Source: JABFRG01 sp046351415
Lineage (GTDB): Bacteria; Myxococcota_A; Polyangia; Polyangiales; Polyangiaceae
Direction: 5' to 3'
Length of the DNA stretch: 64,000 nucleotides
NCBI GenBank assembly: GCA_046351415.1
Contig: JAXLYO010000009.1
Coordinates: 245,774 to 309,773, forward strand
Shown here: positions 43,801 to 51,777 of the stretch, one piece after another
How the letters are laid out: each line of letters starts with the position of its first letter
How positions within the stretch are numbered: the stretch's first letter is position 1
Program-made: the position numbers and the translations under genes
Notes under the pieces: generated by a model
The model's database searches: none
What the model was told of the DNA's origin: nothing
What the model saw: the letters and a program-made list of their open reading frames with translations, nothing else

Positions 43801-44464
43801 GGTGCGCCTCCGCATCGTCACGGCCGCCATAGTGAACGTCGTTCGTCGCGACGAGCGGAAGGCCATGACGCTTGGCGATACCGCGGAGCACACCGTTCAA
43901 CACGGGTTGCTCGACGAGGCCGTGATCTTGGAGCTCGACGAAGAGCTGTTCTTTCCCGAAGGCATGGGAGAGCTGCGACACCATCGTGTCACCTGCGGCC
44001 TCCCCCTCCTCGAGGACACGTTGCGCGACGAGGCCGCCCATGCAGCCCGTCAGCGCAATGATTCCCTTCGTCTTGCCGGCGAGTTCTTCCATCGGCAACA
44101 CGGCGCCCTCACCGGTTTTTGCGAGTACATAGGCGCGCGAGACGAGCCAGATGAGGTTCTTGTAGCCTTCGAGCGTCTCGGCGATGAGCGGCAGGTGGAA
44201 GCCATGCGCATGGGCGTCCGGGCGACCGCCAGCGACCTTCGTGGAAATGGAGAGCTCCGAGCCGAGGATGGCTTGGATGCCTGCTTCCTTCGCCGCCTTG
44301 TAGAAGCTGATGGCGCCGAACATGTTGCCGTGATCGGTCAGAGCGACGGCACTCATGCCGTGCCCCTTCACGCGCTTCACGAGGTCCTTTACCTTGAGCG
44401 CGCCATCCAGCATCGAATACTGGGAGTGCACGTGGAGGTGGACGAATTCCGGTGAAGACGACAT
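40853..44464 (-). CDS. dnaE: DNA polymerase III alpha subunit
   Basis: 1203-aa replicative polymerase, C-family. The PHP domain starts at HLHVHSQYSMLDG (residues 9-21). The polymerase active-site Asp pair is in PDFDVDF (Asp409, Asp411), and QEQVMQVAQ and AMGKKKPE follow in the palm and finger regions. HhH/OB regions occupy residues 850-1100. The start at ATG 44464 is chosen over an in-frame start 102 nt upstream because it lies just before the canonical PHP motif. The length is close to E. coli DnaE (1160). It is the largest gene of the window, on the strand opposite to its neighbours. Confidence 0.97.
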   Translation of the reverse strand: MSSSPEFVHLHVHSQYSMLDGALKVKDLVKRVKGHGMSAVALTDHGNMFGAISFYKAAKEAGIQAILGSELSISTKVAGGRPDAHAHGFHLPLIAETLEGYKNLIWLVSRAYVLAKTGEGAVLPMEELAGKTKGIIALTGCMGGLVAQRVLEEGEAAGDTMVSQLSHAFGKEQLFVELQDHGLVEQPVLNGVLRGIAKRHGLPLVATNDVHYGGRDDAEAHLYLSCIKTGRSYEEARERHHGQSEMYLKSAAEMTELFSDDPAAVKSTLAIAERAKALKLKLGEPMLPNFPVPEGYDTESYFRHVSKEGLRKRFAEFSASGKQVDENAYLARLELELDVICKMRFPGYFLIVWDFIRYAKENGIPVGPGRGSGAGSIVAYSLRITDLDPIPYNLLFERFLNPERVSMPDFDVDFCMDKRDLVIRYVQQKYGEESVGQIATFAELKAKSVVKDVGRAIGFSPGEAQIIANLIPRKTPAETYTIAESLEIEPKLKARFDTEPKTKELLTQAQKLEGLTRHAGKHAAGIVISEGPLWDHVPVFKDDKADGYITQYYKDDVEQAGLVKFDFLGLKTLTVIDIAVRLINERPDLRRENRVFDLDTLPLDDKATYALLATGETKGVFQLESTGMQQLFKDLRADCFEDIVAAVALYRPGPLGSGMVGDFVNRKNGRAPIAKMHPLVDHLLAPTYGVIVYQEQVMQVAQVLAGYTLGGADLLRRAMGKKKPEEMAKQKDLFLAGAAQKGVDSKDAEHIFGLLEYFAGYGFNKSHSAAYALITYQTAYLKAHYPAELLCGILTSDKDRVDKVVRTIADARAMGITVLPPDANESDLDFKTVYSHPEGNKRIPRGARVKDPLGPQIRFGLGAVRGVGESALETLFEARKEGGNYTDMFDFASRIDAKRINKGVLEALVQCGAFDSTLPSGITRARAYASIEIALERARSATRDRERGQASLFGLMAAAEAPTAKASEYLACPPWDRRESLVREQKALGFYVSGHPLDRYLKGDRVLAKLGAAQTVSCHQMDDWAVVKVVGMVEGYRERIFKDGGGKIAFFDLEDLWGRLTVKVRGNAIDNFASVLTSGEPVIVTGKVSFPHRGDDAPEEADDQAREATLLLNDVVPLISAIRADATSLAIRLPFEDTKPSDFAAVKEVLRGAPGDCPVSLVLTAQDGAEALLALPSSLRVDVGDPLFSGLEKVFGKHVAELR

Positions 44465-44799
44465 CGAAGCGACCTTTAGCGGTAGCAAGGTACACGCGCG
44501 CCTCGCAAGCAGCGTTCGCGCACGACGGGCGGAAGCGCGCGTGGGACCGGTGAACTTCTGCGCCAAACATCATGACGCCGTGCGTCAAGATCAGGAACTT
44601 GCCGAGGAATTCGCGGCAACGATGATTTCGCACGGCGTCGTCGATCGAGCAACCGATCGGCGAGCTTTGAAGGACGCGATCCATCTGTCAAACTTCGCTC
44701 CGTGCTTGCGGGCAAGGCCCCGCGTGGACTATCTGCTTTCGTTGAACAAGCCGACCGGCCGGTGCCGCGTCCGCGCAACGATATTTATTGGAGGCCGTC
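44465..44799. other. intergenic region between dnaE and a lipoprotein gene
   Basis: No gene supported. Contains an inverted repeat TGACGC-CGT-GCGTCA at 44573-44587 and a palindrome ACCGGCCGGT at 44754-44763. Divergent promoters for dnaE (minus) and the lipoprotein gene (plus) are expected here. A ribosome-binding site GGAGG sits 7 nt before the ATG at 44800. Confidence 0.55.
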
Positions 44800-45846
44800 A
44801 TGAAGCTTAAGTTGGCATTTGCGGGCGCACTCTCACTCAGCGCATTTGGAATGGTTTACGGGATGCTCGCTTGCAGCAGCAGCGAAGCCCCCTCCGGCAC
44901 GACGACCGCCGGTAAGTGGCCCGAGCGCCCCGAAGGTGCGGCGGCCGCTGGGAGCGAAGTGCGCACGTTCGCACTGAAGACGCTCTCGCTCGGTGGCGAC
45001 GACGCCTGGAAGAACATCGGTTACAACCTCGACGGCAAGGTCTCGACGAAGACCGCGAACGACGTGTGCAAGCCGAAGATCCCCGGCATCATGGCCGACG
45101 GCAAGGACGGCATCGACAACTCGTTCGGCCAGAACCTCATCAGCTTGCTCAACACCGCGCTCGGCAGCTCGAGCGGCGGCAACGTCGAGAGCTCGGTCAA
45201 CAAGACCGTTGCCGAGGGTAACTTCACCCTCCTCTTCCAAGCGAAGGGCCTCCCCGCCGACGGCGCTTCCGCGACGGGTGTCACGGGCCAAGTGTTCATC
45301 GGCGCTCCGTTCGGTAGCGTCCCCAGCTTCTCGAAGAACGACGACTGGCCGGTTCGCAAAGACTTCACCGAGAACGGCACGGCTGACTCCTCCAAGGTCA
45401 AGTTCACGAACGCCTACGTCAACAAGGGCGTCTTCGTCAGCGGCGACCCGAGCACCATCGCGCTCACGCTCACCGTTTCGGGCGTTGGTCTCACGCTCAA
45501 CATCCAGCGCGCAGTCGTGACCTGGAAGACCAGTGGCGCGGGCCTCGCCGAAGGCGTGGTTGCTGGCATCATCTCGGCGGACGACGTCGTCAAGCAGATC
45601 AAGGAACTCGCTCCGAAGCTCTCGTCGCAAGCCTGCAACGGCGCGGCGGACAAGACGATCGAGACCGTCGGCAACTACGCCGACATCCTCCTCGACGGCA
45701 CGACGGACGGCAGCCGCACCTGCGACGGTATCTCGATCGGTCTCGGCTTCACCGCCGCCGAGGTCAAGAACCCGACGAAGGTCGTTGATCCCGTTTCGAC
45801 CGCAACCGACCCGTGCAAGGCCCCCAGCGACGCCGGCACCGACTGA
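44800..45846 (+). CDS. lipoprotein of unknown function
   Basis: 348 aa from ATG 44800, preceded by a strong GGAGG. The lipobox is MLAC (Cys25), followed by a Ser/Gly/Thr linker. The mature part is a long Gly/Ser/Thr/Val-rich beta region with repeated NG/DG turns (residues 70-300), possibly a beta-barrel or beta-sandwich. Ends in a bidirectional terminator at 45870-45900. No family recognised. Confidence 0.7.
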   Translation: MKLKLAFAGALSLSAFGMVYGMLACSSSEAPSGTTTAGKWPERPEGAAAAGSEVRTFALKTLSLGGDDAWKNIGYNLDGKVSTKTANDVCKPKIPGIMADGKDGIDNSFGQNLISLLNTALGSSSGGNVESSVNKTVAEGNFTLLFQAKGLPADGASATGVTGQVFIGAPFGSVPSFSKNDDWPVRKDFTENGTADSSKVKFTNAYVNKGVFVSGDPSTIALTLTVSGVGLTLNIQRAVVTWKTSGAGLAEGVVAGIISADDVVKQIKELAPKLSSQACNGAADKTIETVGNYADILLDGTTDGSRTCDGISIGLGFTAAEVKNPTKVVDPVSTATDPCKAPSDAGTD

Positions 45847-45869
45847 CAGCAGTCGCCCATCCAGGCATG

Positions 45870-45900
45870 AAAAGGCGCTTCTCTCGAGGCGCCTTTTCTT
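45870..45900. terminator. bidirectional terminator between convergent genes
   Basis: 9-bp stem AAAAGGCGC (45870-45878) and GCGCCTTTT (45889-45897), loop 10 nt, then TCTTCTTTT on the plus strand and the complementary A-rich 5' arm for the minus strand. It serves the lipoprotein gene (plus) and probably the GMC oxidoreductase gene (minus), which ends at 45920. Confidence 0.85.
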
Positions 45901-45919
45901 CTTTTGTCATGGCAGGACG

Positions 45920-47455
45920 TCAGCCCTTCTGTGCGGCTTCGAGCACCGCGCGAGATACATGCAGACCGAACGTATAGATGCTGATTTGCGGCGGCCCGCC
46001 GATACTCGTCGGGAAAAGCGAACCGTCTGCGACGAAAAGGCCCTTCTGCTGGTGATGTTCCCCTCGACTCGTGACGACAGATCGCTTCGGATCGTCGCCC
46101 ATGCGCATCGTGCCCATGGGATGCACGGCTGAGAGCGGCACCGAGTGTGGCCTCACGAACGACGTATCGAGCGCGTCGAGCTCTGCGACACTACGAAGGG
46201 TCACGGGAGGAATCGCCGGGATGGTGACTTCCTTTGCACCCGCCGCGAACATGATGCGCGCGCAAGCCACGAGTCCCTTTGCGAGCGCCGAGCGGTCGCC
46301 TTCGTTCATCTTGTAGTCGAGCACGGGCCTACCCGCATCGCTCGCGGTGACGCGACCGCTCGAGTCGTCGTGAAGCATGGCGGTGAGGACGGCGATGTTT
46401 CGATAGGCGCGCATGGACTTCATATGGGCAGCGCCGAAGCCGGGCAGCGTCGATGCCGTTCCAATCGGGTGTGCGAACGCAGGGATGATCCAGATGCGTT
46501 TGTCGCTGCCCTCTTCGAAGGAAAGGTGTTCCGTGCATTCGTACGATTGAGGAATGCCATGGTGCCCCTCGATAGGGCTATCGAAGCAGCCGGAGACGAC
46601 GGCCCCTGGATGCATACGAAGGCCTCGACCGAGTTGACCGTAGGGGTCGGGCAAGCCGCTCACGATGGCAAGCGCGGCAGATGCCGTCGCACTTGCAGCG
46701 AGCACGACGATTGGCGCGTCGATGGTGAACGGGGCTTTCTCGTTGCCTGCCGCGTCGAGAAAGACGCCGCTCACCCCCTTTATCTGTCCGCGCTCGTGCA
46801 CCACACGCTGCACGCGCGCGTCGGAGTAGACGCGGCCTCCTGCCTGCACACCCTGCGGAATGAATACCTTCGCGGCATTCTGCTTCGCGTCGTACGCGCA
46901 ACCTAGTTCGCAAAAGCCGCTTTGCTGACAGCCGATGCGATTGTGTTTGAGAACGCCACCTCGCCAGCCGAGCGCCGTCGAGCCTCGTCGGAGGACGTCG
47001 TTGTTCCGATTCACCAAGCTATCCGGGATCCGCTCGACGGAGAGCTCCCGCTCGATCTGATCGAACAAGGGAGAAAGCTCGGCAGGGCGGAGGCCGGACA
47101 CCGCATGGTTCTTCGCCCACAATTCGAGGATCGGGTCGGGCGTCCGCTTGCACAGGTTCGTGTTGTGGATGGTACTCCCGCCGACTCCGCGCCCTTGCAG
47201 GACGCGAATCGCCATGTCCTTCGTCGTGAGGCCACCGCCGTCCCAGAAGAGGCGCGGCAGCATTTCGTCTTCTCGCTGAGTGAAGGAGCTCGGACGATGA
47301 TTGCCGCCGTCTTCCAGCGCGACGACATCGACGCCCTTCGCGGCGAGCTCTCGAAAGACAACGCTACCTCCAGCGCCCGTGCCAACGACGACCACGGAAG
47401 CCTTCATCGTGAGGGACGACGAGACCGTTCGACCTTCGACGATCGTCCCGGTCAT
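45920..47455 (-). CDS. GMC-family oxidoreductase (FAD-dependent)
   Basis: 511-aa FAD enzyme from ATG 47455, overlapping the upstream gene by 4 nt. The FAD dinucleotide-binding motif VVGTGAGGSV is at residues 24-33, the GMC signature near residue 85 (GRGVGGSTIHNTN) and the C-terminal catalytic region SVPLSAVHPMGTMRMG with His near residue 440 are recognisable. Cholesterol oxidase and membrane-bound alcohol or gluconate dehydrogenases belong to this family. The companion gene product carries a Tat signal, so the pair may be exported as a folded complex. The electron acceptor and substrate are not predictable. Confidence 0.88.
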   Translation of the reverse strand: MTGTIVEGRTVSSSLTMKASVVVVGTGAGGSVVFRELAAKGVDVVALEDGGNHRPSSFTQREDEMLPRLFWDGGGLTTKDMAIRVLQGRGVGGSTIHNTNLCKRTPDPILELWAKNHAVSGLRPAELSPLFDQIERELSVERIPDSLVNRNNDVLRRGSTALGWRGGVLKHNRIGCQQSGFCELGCAYDAKQNAAKVFIPQGVQAGGRVYSDARVQRVVHERGQIKGVSGVFLDAAGNEKAPFTIDAPIVVLAASATASAALAIVSGLPDPYGQLGRGLRMHPGAVVSGCFDSPIEGHHGIPQSYECTEHLSFEEGSDKRIWIIPAFAHPIGTASTLPGFGAAHMKSMRAYRNIAVLTAMLHDDSSGRVTASDAGRPVLDYKMNEGDRSALAKGLVACARIMFAAGAKEVTIPAIPPVTLRSVAELDALDTSFVRPHSVPLSAVHPMGTMRMGDDPKRSVVTSRGEHHQQKGLFVADGSLFPTSIGGPPQISIYTFGLHVSRAVLEAAQKG

Positions 47456-47985
47456 CGCCGCCCCACTTGCGGACCGTCGTAGCCGAGGATGCTCCACGTG
47501 CGCGGGTCGCGGTAGTAGCCCATGAAGACGAGTGCTTTGACGCCTTGAAACCCGCCCCGAAGGAGGTCCGAACTGCTCGCTTCGAGCGACGAAAGAACGC
47601 GGTCTTGATCGGCGGCGGAGAGCTTCGAGAATCGTGAAAAGAGCCCACAGCCTATGGGCGCGAGCTGTTCGATGTAGTCGAGGAACTGCAAAAGGTCTTT
47701 TCGGATGGGCGCATCCATCGAGGCGACGTAGCCATCGATGAAGGACACGACACCGACGTCGTCGGGACTCGGGACGTCGGGTCCGCCATCGCTCGCAGCG
47801 ATGCGTCGCGAGAGCGCCACGACGGTATGCCACGCTCCCTTCGACAGCACGAGGGGAGCGGCAGGGCCCCCGGGTAGGCTCGCGTATCCCGTCGTTCGCA
47901 CGACTGCAAGCGCACCCGCCACTGTCACCGCTCCGCCAAAGAACAGCAGCTTTCGGCGTGAAACCTTACGAGGTTCGGTAGCCAT
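47452..47985 (-). CDS. gluconate-2-dehydrogenase-subunit-3-like protein with Tat signal
   Basis: 177 aa starting at ATG 47985. The N-terminus (SRRKLLFFGGAV) is a twin-arginine signal followed by a hydrophobic helix and a TTGYA/PGGP segment. The mature protein is small and helical, as in the subunit 3 family that supports FAD-dependent alcohol, sugar and sorbitol dehydrogenases. It lies immediately upstream of the GMC gene with ATGA overlap, a typical pairing in which the small subunit guides the flavoprotein through the Tat system. Confidence 0.78.
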   Translation of the reverse strand: MATEPRKVSRRKLLFFGGAVTVAGALAVVRTTGYASLPGGPAAPLVLSKGAWHTVVALSRRIAASDGGPDVPSPDDVGVVSFIDGYVASMDAPIRKDLLQFLDYIEQLAPIGCGLFSRFSKLSAADQDRVLSSLEASSSDLLRGGFQGVKALVFMGYYRDPRTWSILGYDGPQVGRR

Positions 47986-48088
47986 GCGTTCTTCAACTCT
48001 CCGCCTTTTTCGTGCTACAGGCAACGCCAACGAGATCGCACGCGAGCGCATCCATGCGTTGGCGTGCATCGCAGCGAGGGCCACCATC

Positions 48089-48739
48089 ATGTCCATCCGA
48101 GTGTTCGGTCTTACGGGCGGTATCGGCAGCGGAAAGAGCGCAGTCGGCGCCTCCTTCCGAAGGCACGGCATTCCGACCATCGACGCGGACCAGCTGGCGC
48201 GCGAGGTCGTTCTGCCCGGGACCGAGGGCTACGAGGAAATCGTTCAGGCGTTCGGACGTGAGGTCCTCCTTCCCGATGGAACACTCGATCGCGCGGCACT
48301 CGGCATGCGTGTCTTCTCAGACCCCGAGGGTCGAAAGACGCTGAATCGCATTACGCATCCACGTATCAACCAGCGCATGCTCGAAAGCGCGCAGCGTCAT
48401 GCAGACCTCGGCTACGAACTCGCTTGCTACGAAGCCGCGCTCATCATCGAGAACAACGGCGCGGACTTCCTGAGGCCACTCGTCGTCGTAATCGCGAGCG
48501 TGGAAACTCGCGTTGGACGCATCGTTGCCCGTGACAACGCGACCACGGAAGACGCCCTGAAGCGCATTTCCGCACAAATCGACGACGCGGAACGAAGGAA
48601 GGTCGCCGACTTCGTCATCGAAAACGACGGAACCCTCGAAGACCTCGAGCAGAGAACGGCCACAACGATCGACAAGGTACTGAAATACCTAGGCTTTCCG
48701 AAGCTTTCGGTGCCACCACACCATGGCCGATCCGCCTAG
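48089..48739 (+). CDS. coaE: dephospho-CoA kinase
   Basis: 216-aa kinase for the last step of coenzyme A synthesis. P-loop GGIGSGKS (residues 10-17), DADQLAREV near residue 33 (substrate-binding Asp) and the HPRI motif near residue 92 are as expected for CoaE. The length is normal. ATG 48089 chosen for alignment with MSIRVFGLTGG. Divergent from the Tat-signal gene upstream. Followed 62 nt later by the FHA-type activator gene on the same strand; that pairing has no obvious function. Confidence 0.95.
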   Translation: MSIRVFGLTGGIGSGKSAVGASFRRHGIPTIDADQLAREVVLPGTEGYEEIVQAFGREVLLPDGTLDRAALGMRVFSDPEGRKTLNRITHPRINQRMLESAQRHADLGYELACYEAALIIENNGADFLRPLVVVIASVETRVGRIVARDNATTEDALKRISAQIDDAERRKVADFVIENDGTLEDLEQRTATTIDKVLKYLGFPKLSVPPHHGRSA

Positions 48740-48801
48740 GTCGCGGGCGCCGACAGGCGCCTTCAGATGGTCTAGACTGCCGCTGGCGGTGGTGTGCTGA
48801 C

Positions 48802-50235
48802 GTGACGGCAGATACGGCGAAACAAGGTACGGGCGTAGCATCGTCCTACGGCGGTCACGAGCCGCCTCGAGGAGACACGGGCGGCGGCGTCTCGTACGCG
48901 GGTCTCGTCCTTCTTTTCGCACCGAATTTCCACCAATTCCAGCCCGCGTACGTGCTCGCGCAGAGTCCGCTCATCATCGGGCGCGATCCCAGCTGCGGCG
49001 TCTGTGTGCCCGAGCAAGCTGTGAGTCGCCAACACTCGCGCATCGACTGGCAAGGAGAACGATGGATCATCTCCGACCTCGGCAGCCGCAACGGAACCAT
49101 CGTCGACGGCCGCTACATCACGAATCTCGAGCTGTCTCACAACTGCGAGATTCGCGTCGGTGACGCAATCTTCAAGTTCGTCGAGACCGGCGCGGAGAAG
49201 TTCCTTCCCTATCGCATCGACGGATTCGTGCAGCGCCAGCGTCGCGCCCACCTCCTTCATCACGAACTCATTGGCGGCGCACAGATCGACCGTATCGCCG
49301 CGGACCTCGAGCGCATCGCGCAAACCGAACTCTCTTGCGTCATTCTCGGCGAAACAGGGACGGGCAAAGAGGTAGCCGCTCGCGGTCTTCATCGCGCATC
49401 GGGTCGTACCGGTTCCTTCCAGGCCATCAACTGTGCAGCCATCCCGCACAACCTGCTCGAGAGCGAACTCTTCGGCTATCGCCGCGGCGCATTCTCCGGT
49501 GCCGATCGCGACAAGCCGGGTCTCATGAAGTTGGCTGACGGCGGAACGCTCTTTCTCGACGAAATCGGTGACATGCCGCTCGAAGCGCAGGCAAAGATGC
49601 TGCGCGTCCTCCAGTCACGAGAGGTCTTTCCGCTCGGCGCGACGACCCCAGAACGCGTCGACATTCGTGTCGTCTGCGCAACTCACCGCGACCTCGTGCA
49701 AAACGTTCGGGAGAATCGTTTCCGCGGAGACCTATTTGCGCGGCTCAACGAGCACATGGTCCGCTTGCCTCCGCTCGCGGAGCGCAAGGAAGACATCTAC
49801 CTCCTGTCGCATGCGTTCGGTCGGCGCTATGCGGGTCGCGAGACGTCTTTCACCTTCTCGTTCTTCATGGCGCTCCTGCACTACGACTGGCCGTTCAATG
49901 TGCGTGAGCTCGAGAGCTGCATCAAGCGTGCGATTGCACTCGTGGGCAATGGCCCAGGTCCGCTCGACAAGCCACATCTCCCAGATGCGATTCGAGAGCA
50001 CATGAAGGCCTACGCCGACAAGGTTCCGCTGGCGAGCGCAGCCCGAGCTTCGATTCCTCCGACGTCGTCGATTCCCGAGGTCCGTCGCGACGCTCCGAAC
50101 GGCGATGAACTTCGCGCGCTGCTCACCAAGCATCGCGGCAACGTGGCTGCTGTTGGACGCGAGTTCGGCAAAGAGCGTATGCAAGTGCATCGCTGGCTTC
50201 GCAAATACGACATCAATCCCGACGACTACCGCTGA
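48802..50235 (+). CDS. FHA-domain sigma-54-dependent transcriptional activator
   Basis: 477-aa enhancer-binding protein. Residues 55-125 are an FHA phosphopeptide-binding domain (IIGRDP at 58-63, SRQHSR at 75-80, SRNG at 95-98). Residues 165-400 are the AAA+ domain: Walker A GETGTGKE (183-190), sigma-54 contact loop GAFSGA (229-234) in place of GAFTGA, Walker B LFLDEIGDM (250-258) and NVRELESC near 370. The C-terminal HTH is Fis-like (residues 430-470). FHA-type activators, which respond to Ser/Thr kinases, are a known myxobacterial specialty. The start is GTG 48802. Targets unknown. Confidence 0.9.
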   Translation: MTADTAKQGTGVASSYGGHEPPRGDTGGGVSYAGLVLLFAPNFHQFQPAYVLAQSPLIIGRDPSCGVCVPEQAVSRQHSRIDWQGERWIISDLGSRNGTIVDGRYITNLELSHNCEIRVGDAIFKFVETGAEKFLPYRIDGFVQRQRRAHLLHHELIGGAQIDRIAADLERIAQTELSCVILGETGTGKEVAARGLHRASGRTGSFQAINCAAIPHNLLESELFGYRRGAFSGADRDKPGLMKLADGGTLFLDEIGDMPLEAQAKMLRVLQSREVFPLGATTPERVDIRVVCATHRDLVQNVRENRFRGDLFARLNEHMVRLPPLAERKEDIYLLSHAFGRRYAGRETSFTFSFFMALLHYDWPFNVRELESCIKRAIALVGNGPGPLDKPHLPDAIREHMKAYADKVPLASAARASIPPTSSIPEVRRDAPNGDELRALLTKHRGNVAAVGREFGKERMQVHRWLRKYDINPDDYR

Positions 50236-50259
50236 CGCAGAGAGAGCGCGTCGCGGCCC

Positions 50260-50871
50260 TCAGGGGCTTCGGCCTTCGTCGTAGCCGACGATCTTCGTGC
50301 CGGCGTTCGTCTGACGCAAGAGCAACGTCACCGATGAGCCGAGCACGGGTTCACCGGGGCCCTGCGGCGCAACCAGCGGGACGCGAAAGAACACGTCACC
50401 ATTTTCGACGCTGAGCGGAAGATCCTTCTTCTCGTACTCCGCCCTCCGCGCAAGCGTCGCTTCGCTCAAGCGCGCAAAGGGCTGCCCCCGGAGGCGCCCA
50501 TAGTCATAGAGACGAAAGCGCTGACGCCAGAGTTCGACGGGATTGGACGCTCCGAGGCCACCGCTCAAGAATTGGCCCCCCGAGGGAACGAACAGAGCCG
50601 TCAGCTGGCGCATGTCTTCGTCGACCAGCGCATCGAGAAAGGCTCGCGCGATGGGCTCCGCGGAGCGCAGGTCTTGCGCGGGCCGAAGCACCGACGTACC
50701 GCGCGCTTCCGCCTCGAGCGCAGGTTCCGGAAGGCTGAGCTCCCGTGCCAGAATCGGAGGCCGTGCGGTCGGGGCCACCCCTACGGTCGACTCTTGGTTC
50801 GCGACCTCCGCTCGATTCGAAGCGCATCCAAAGAGTGCGAGAAGAACGAAACGGGCTGCCCTTCCCCTCAA
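50260..50871 (-). CDS. lipoprotein co-translated with the pseudo-amidotransferase
   Basis: 203 aa starting at TTG 50871, where the TTGA overlaps the TGA of the preceding amidotransferase-like gene; this start gives a short basic N-terminus and lipobox ALFGC (Cys16). An ATG start upstream would cut across the preceding gene and lacks a signal. The mature protein has a Glu/Leu/Arg-rich helical part (residues 40-110) and a C-terminal beta part. No family recognised. Third gene of a minus-strand unit with the micro-protein and the pseudo-amidotransferase. Confidence 0.6.
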   Translation of the reverse strand: MRGRAARFVLLALFGCASNRAEVANQESTVGVAPTARPPILARELSLPEPALEAEARGTSVLRPAQDLRSAEPIARAFLDALVDEDMRQLTALFVPSGGQFLSGGLGASNPVELWRQRFRLYDYGRLRGQPFARLSEATLARRAEYEKKDLPLSVENGDVFFRVPLVAPQGPGEPVLGSSVTLLLRQTNAGTKIVGYDEGRSP

Positions 50872-51773
50872 AACGCCTCGGTCTTGGGCTCGCGATCGCG
50901 CTCGAGAATGAACAACGAGGAACCTCCATTCGACTCGGGGGCTCGCTTCCAATGCGGAGGCGGCAAAAGCTCGCCGCTCGCGGGCGGAAACACCGAGGCG
51001 GGAGAAGCCGACGAAGGTGGCGCGGAACCGCGCACAGGCCCGAAGTCGCTCGCCAAGAGGGAGAAATGGACCTGCGAGAGCTCCGGGATCTTCCGGCGCA
51101 GATGCAGGTCGTCGCCAATGAGCGCTTCTGCATCTGCCTTTCCGGCGAGCACACGATAAGCCATGGGGGCCGCGCGGTTGGCACCGATGAGGTATTCGCC
51201 GTTCGAAACAATGACGTTGAGTGCGACGGGCGGGGCGCCAACTTCGGTGCCGATGCTATCGATGAGCGAGTACGTCGACCGCAAGGCTTCGCACGCGCGA
51301 GGCGCAGGCACTTGTTCGAGCTTGCCGCCGTCGTGCAAGAACGCGAGGAACAAGTGGAACACCACTTCGGCGTCGCTCTCGCCTCGGATACCTGGCCTCA
51401 AGAACTCAGGAATGCTCTCGACGAGGCGTGCACGAATGTCCGAGAACGCATTCACCGTCCCCGTCTGGGCGAACAGCCACTCGCCGTAACGGAAGGGGTG
51501 CGTATTCTCGGGACGTAGCGCCCCAACCGTCGCCGAGCGGACGTGGCCGACGAGCATGTCAGCACGAATGTCGCCCGCAATGTCGTGCGGGAGCAGGAGG
51601 TCGCGGTCGTCCGAAGGACGCCGTCGCATGAGCACCTCACCCCCTTGGTAAAAACCTATACCCCAACCGAGCGGAACTCCGGCGCTCGTGACGCGAAGTG
51701 CAGCCGTCTCGCTCGCGAGTACCGCGCCGAGAAGATCCGTACGATTTCCAACGACTCCGAACAGACGTGCCAT
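50868..51773 (-). CDS. class II glutamine-amidotransferase-fold protein lacking its nucleophile
   Basis: 301 aa with the N-terminal nucleophile-hydrolase fold of class II amidotransferases: RLFGVVGNR, GHVRSATVG (residues 76-84), ENTHPF (89-94). In active members the chain begins Met-Cys, with Cys2 the nucleophile. Here the codon is GCA, Ala2. The usual HNG oxyanion motif is QTG (residues 103-105). Both changes predict loss of glutaminase activity. The last 60 residues are Pro/Ser-rich. The protein could be a scaffold or sensor. The stop overlaps the downstream lipoprotein gene by 4 nt (TTGA). Confidence 0.8.
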   Translation of the reverse strand: MARLFGVVGNRTDLLGAVLASETAALRVTSAGVPLGWGIGFYQGGEVLMRRRPSDDRDLLLPHDIAGDIRADMLVGHVRSATVGALRPENTHPFRYGEWLFAQTGTVNAFSDIRARLVESIPEFLRPGIRGESDAEVVFHLFLAFLHDGGKLEQVPAPRACEALRSTYSLIDSIGTEVGAPPVALNVIVSNGEYLIGANRAAPMAYRVLAGKADAEALIGDDLHLRRKIPELSQVHFSLLASDFGPVRGSAPPSSASPASVFPPASGELLPPPHWKRAPESNGGSSLFILERDREPKTEAF

Positions 51774-51777
51774 GAGT

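Noticed and set aside
48772..48798. Possible sigma-54 promoter before the FHA-type activator gene
   Set aside because: The GG and GC elements are one base too close together (9 instead of 10 nt apart).
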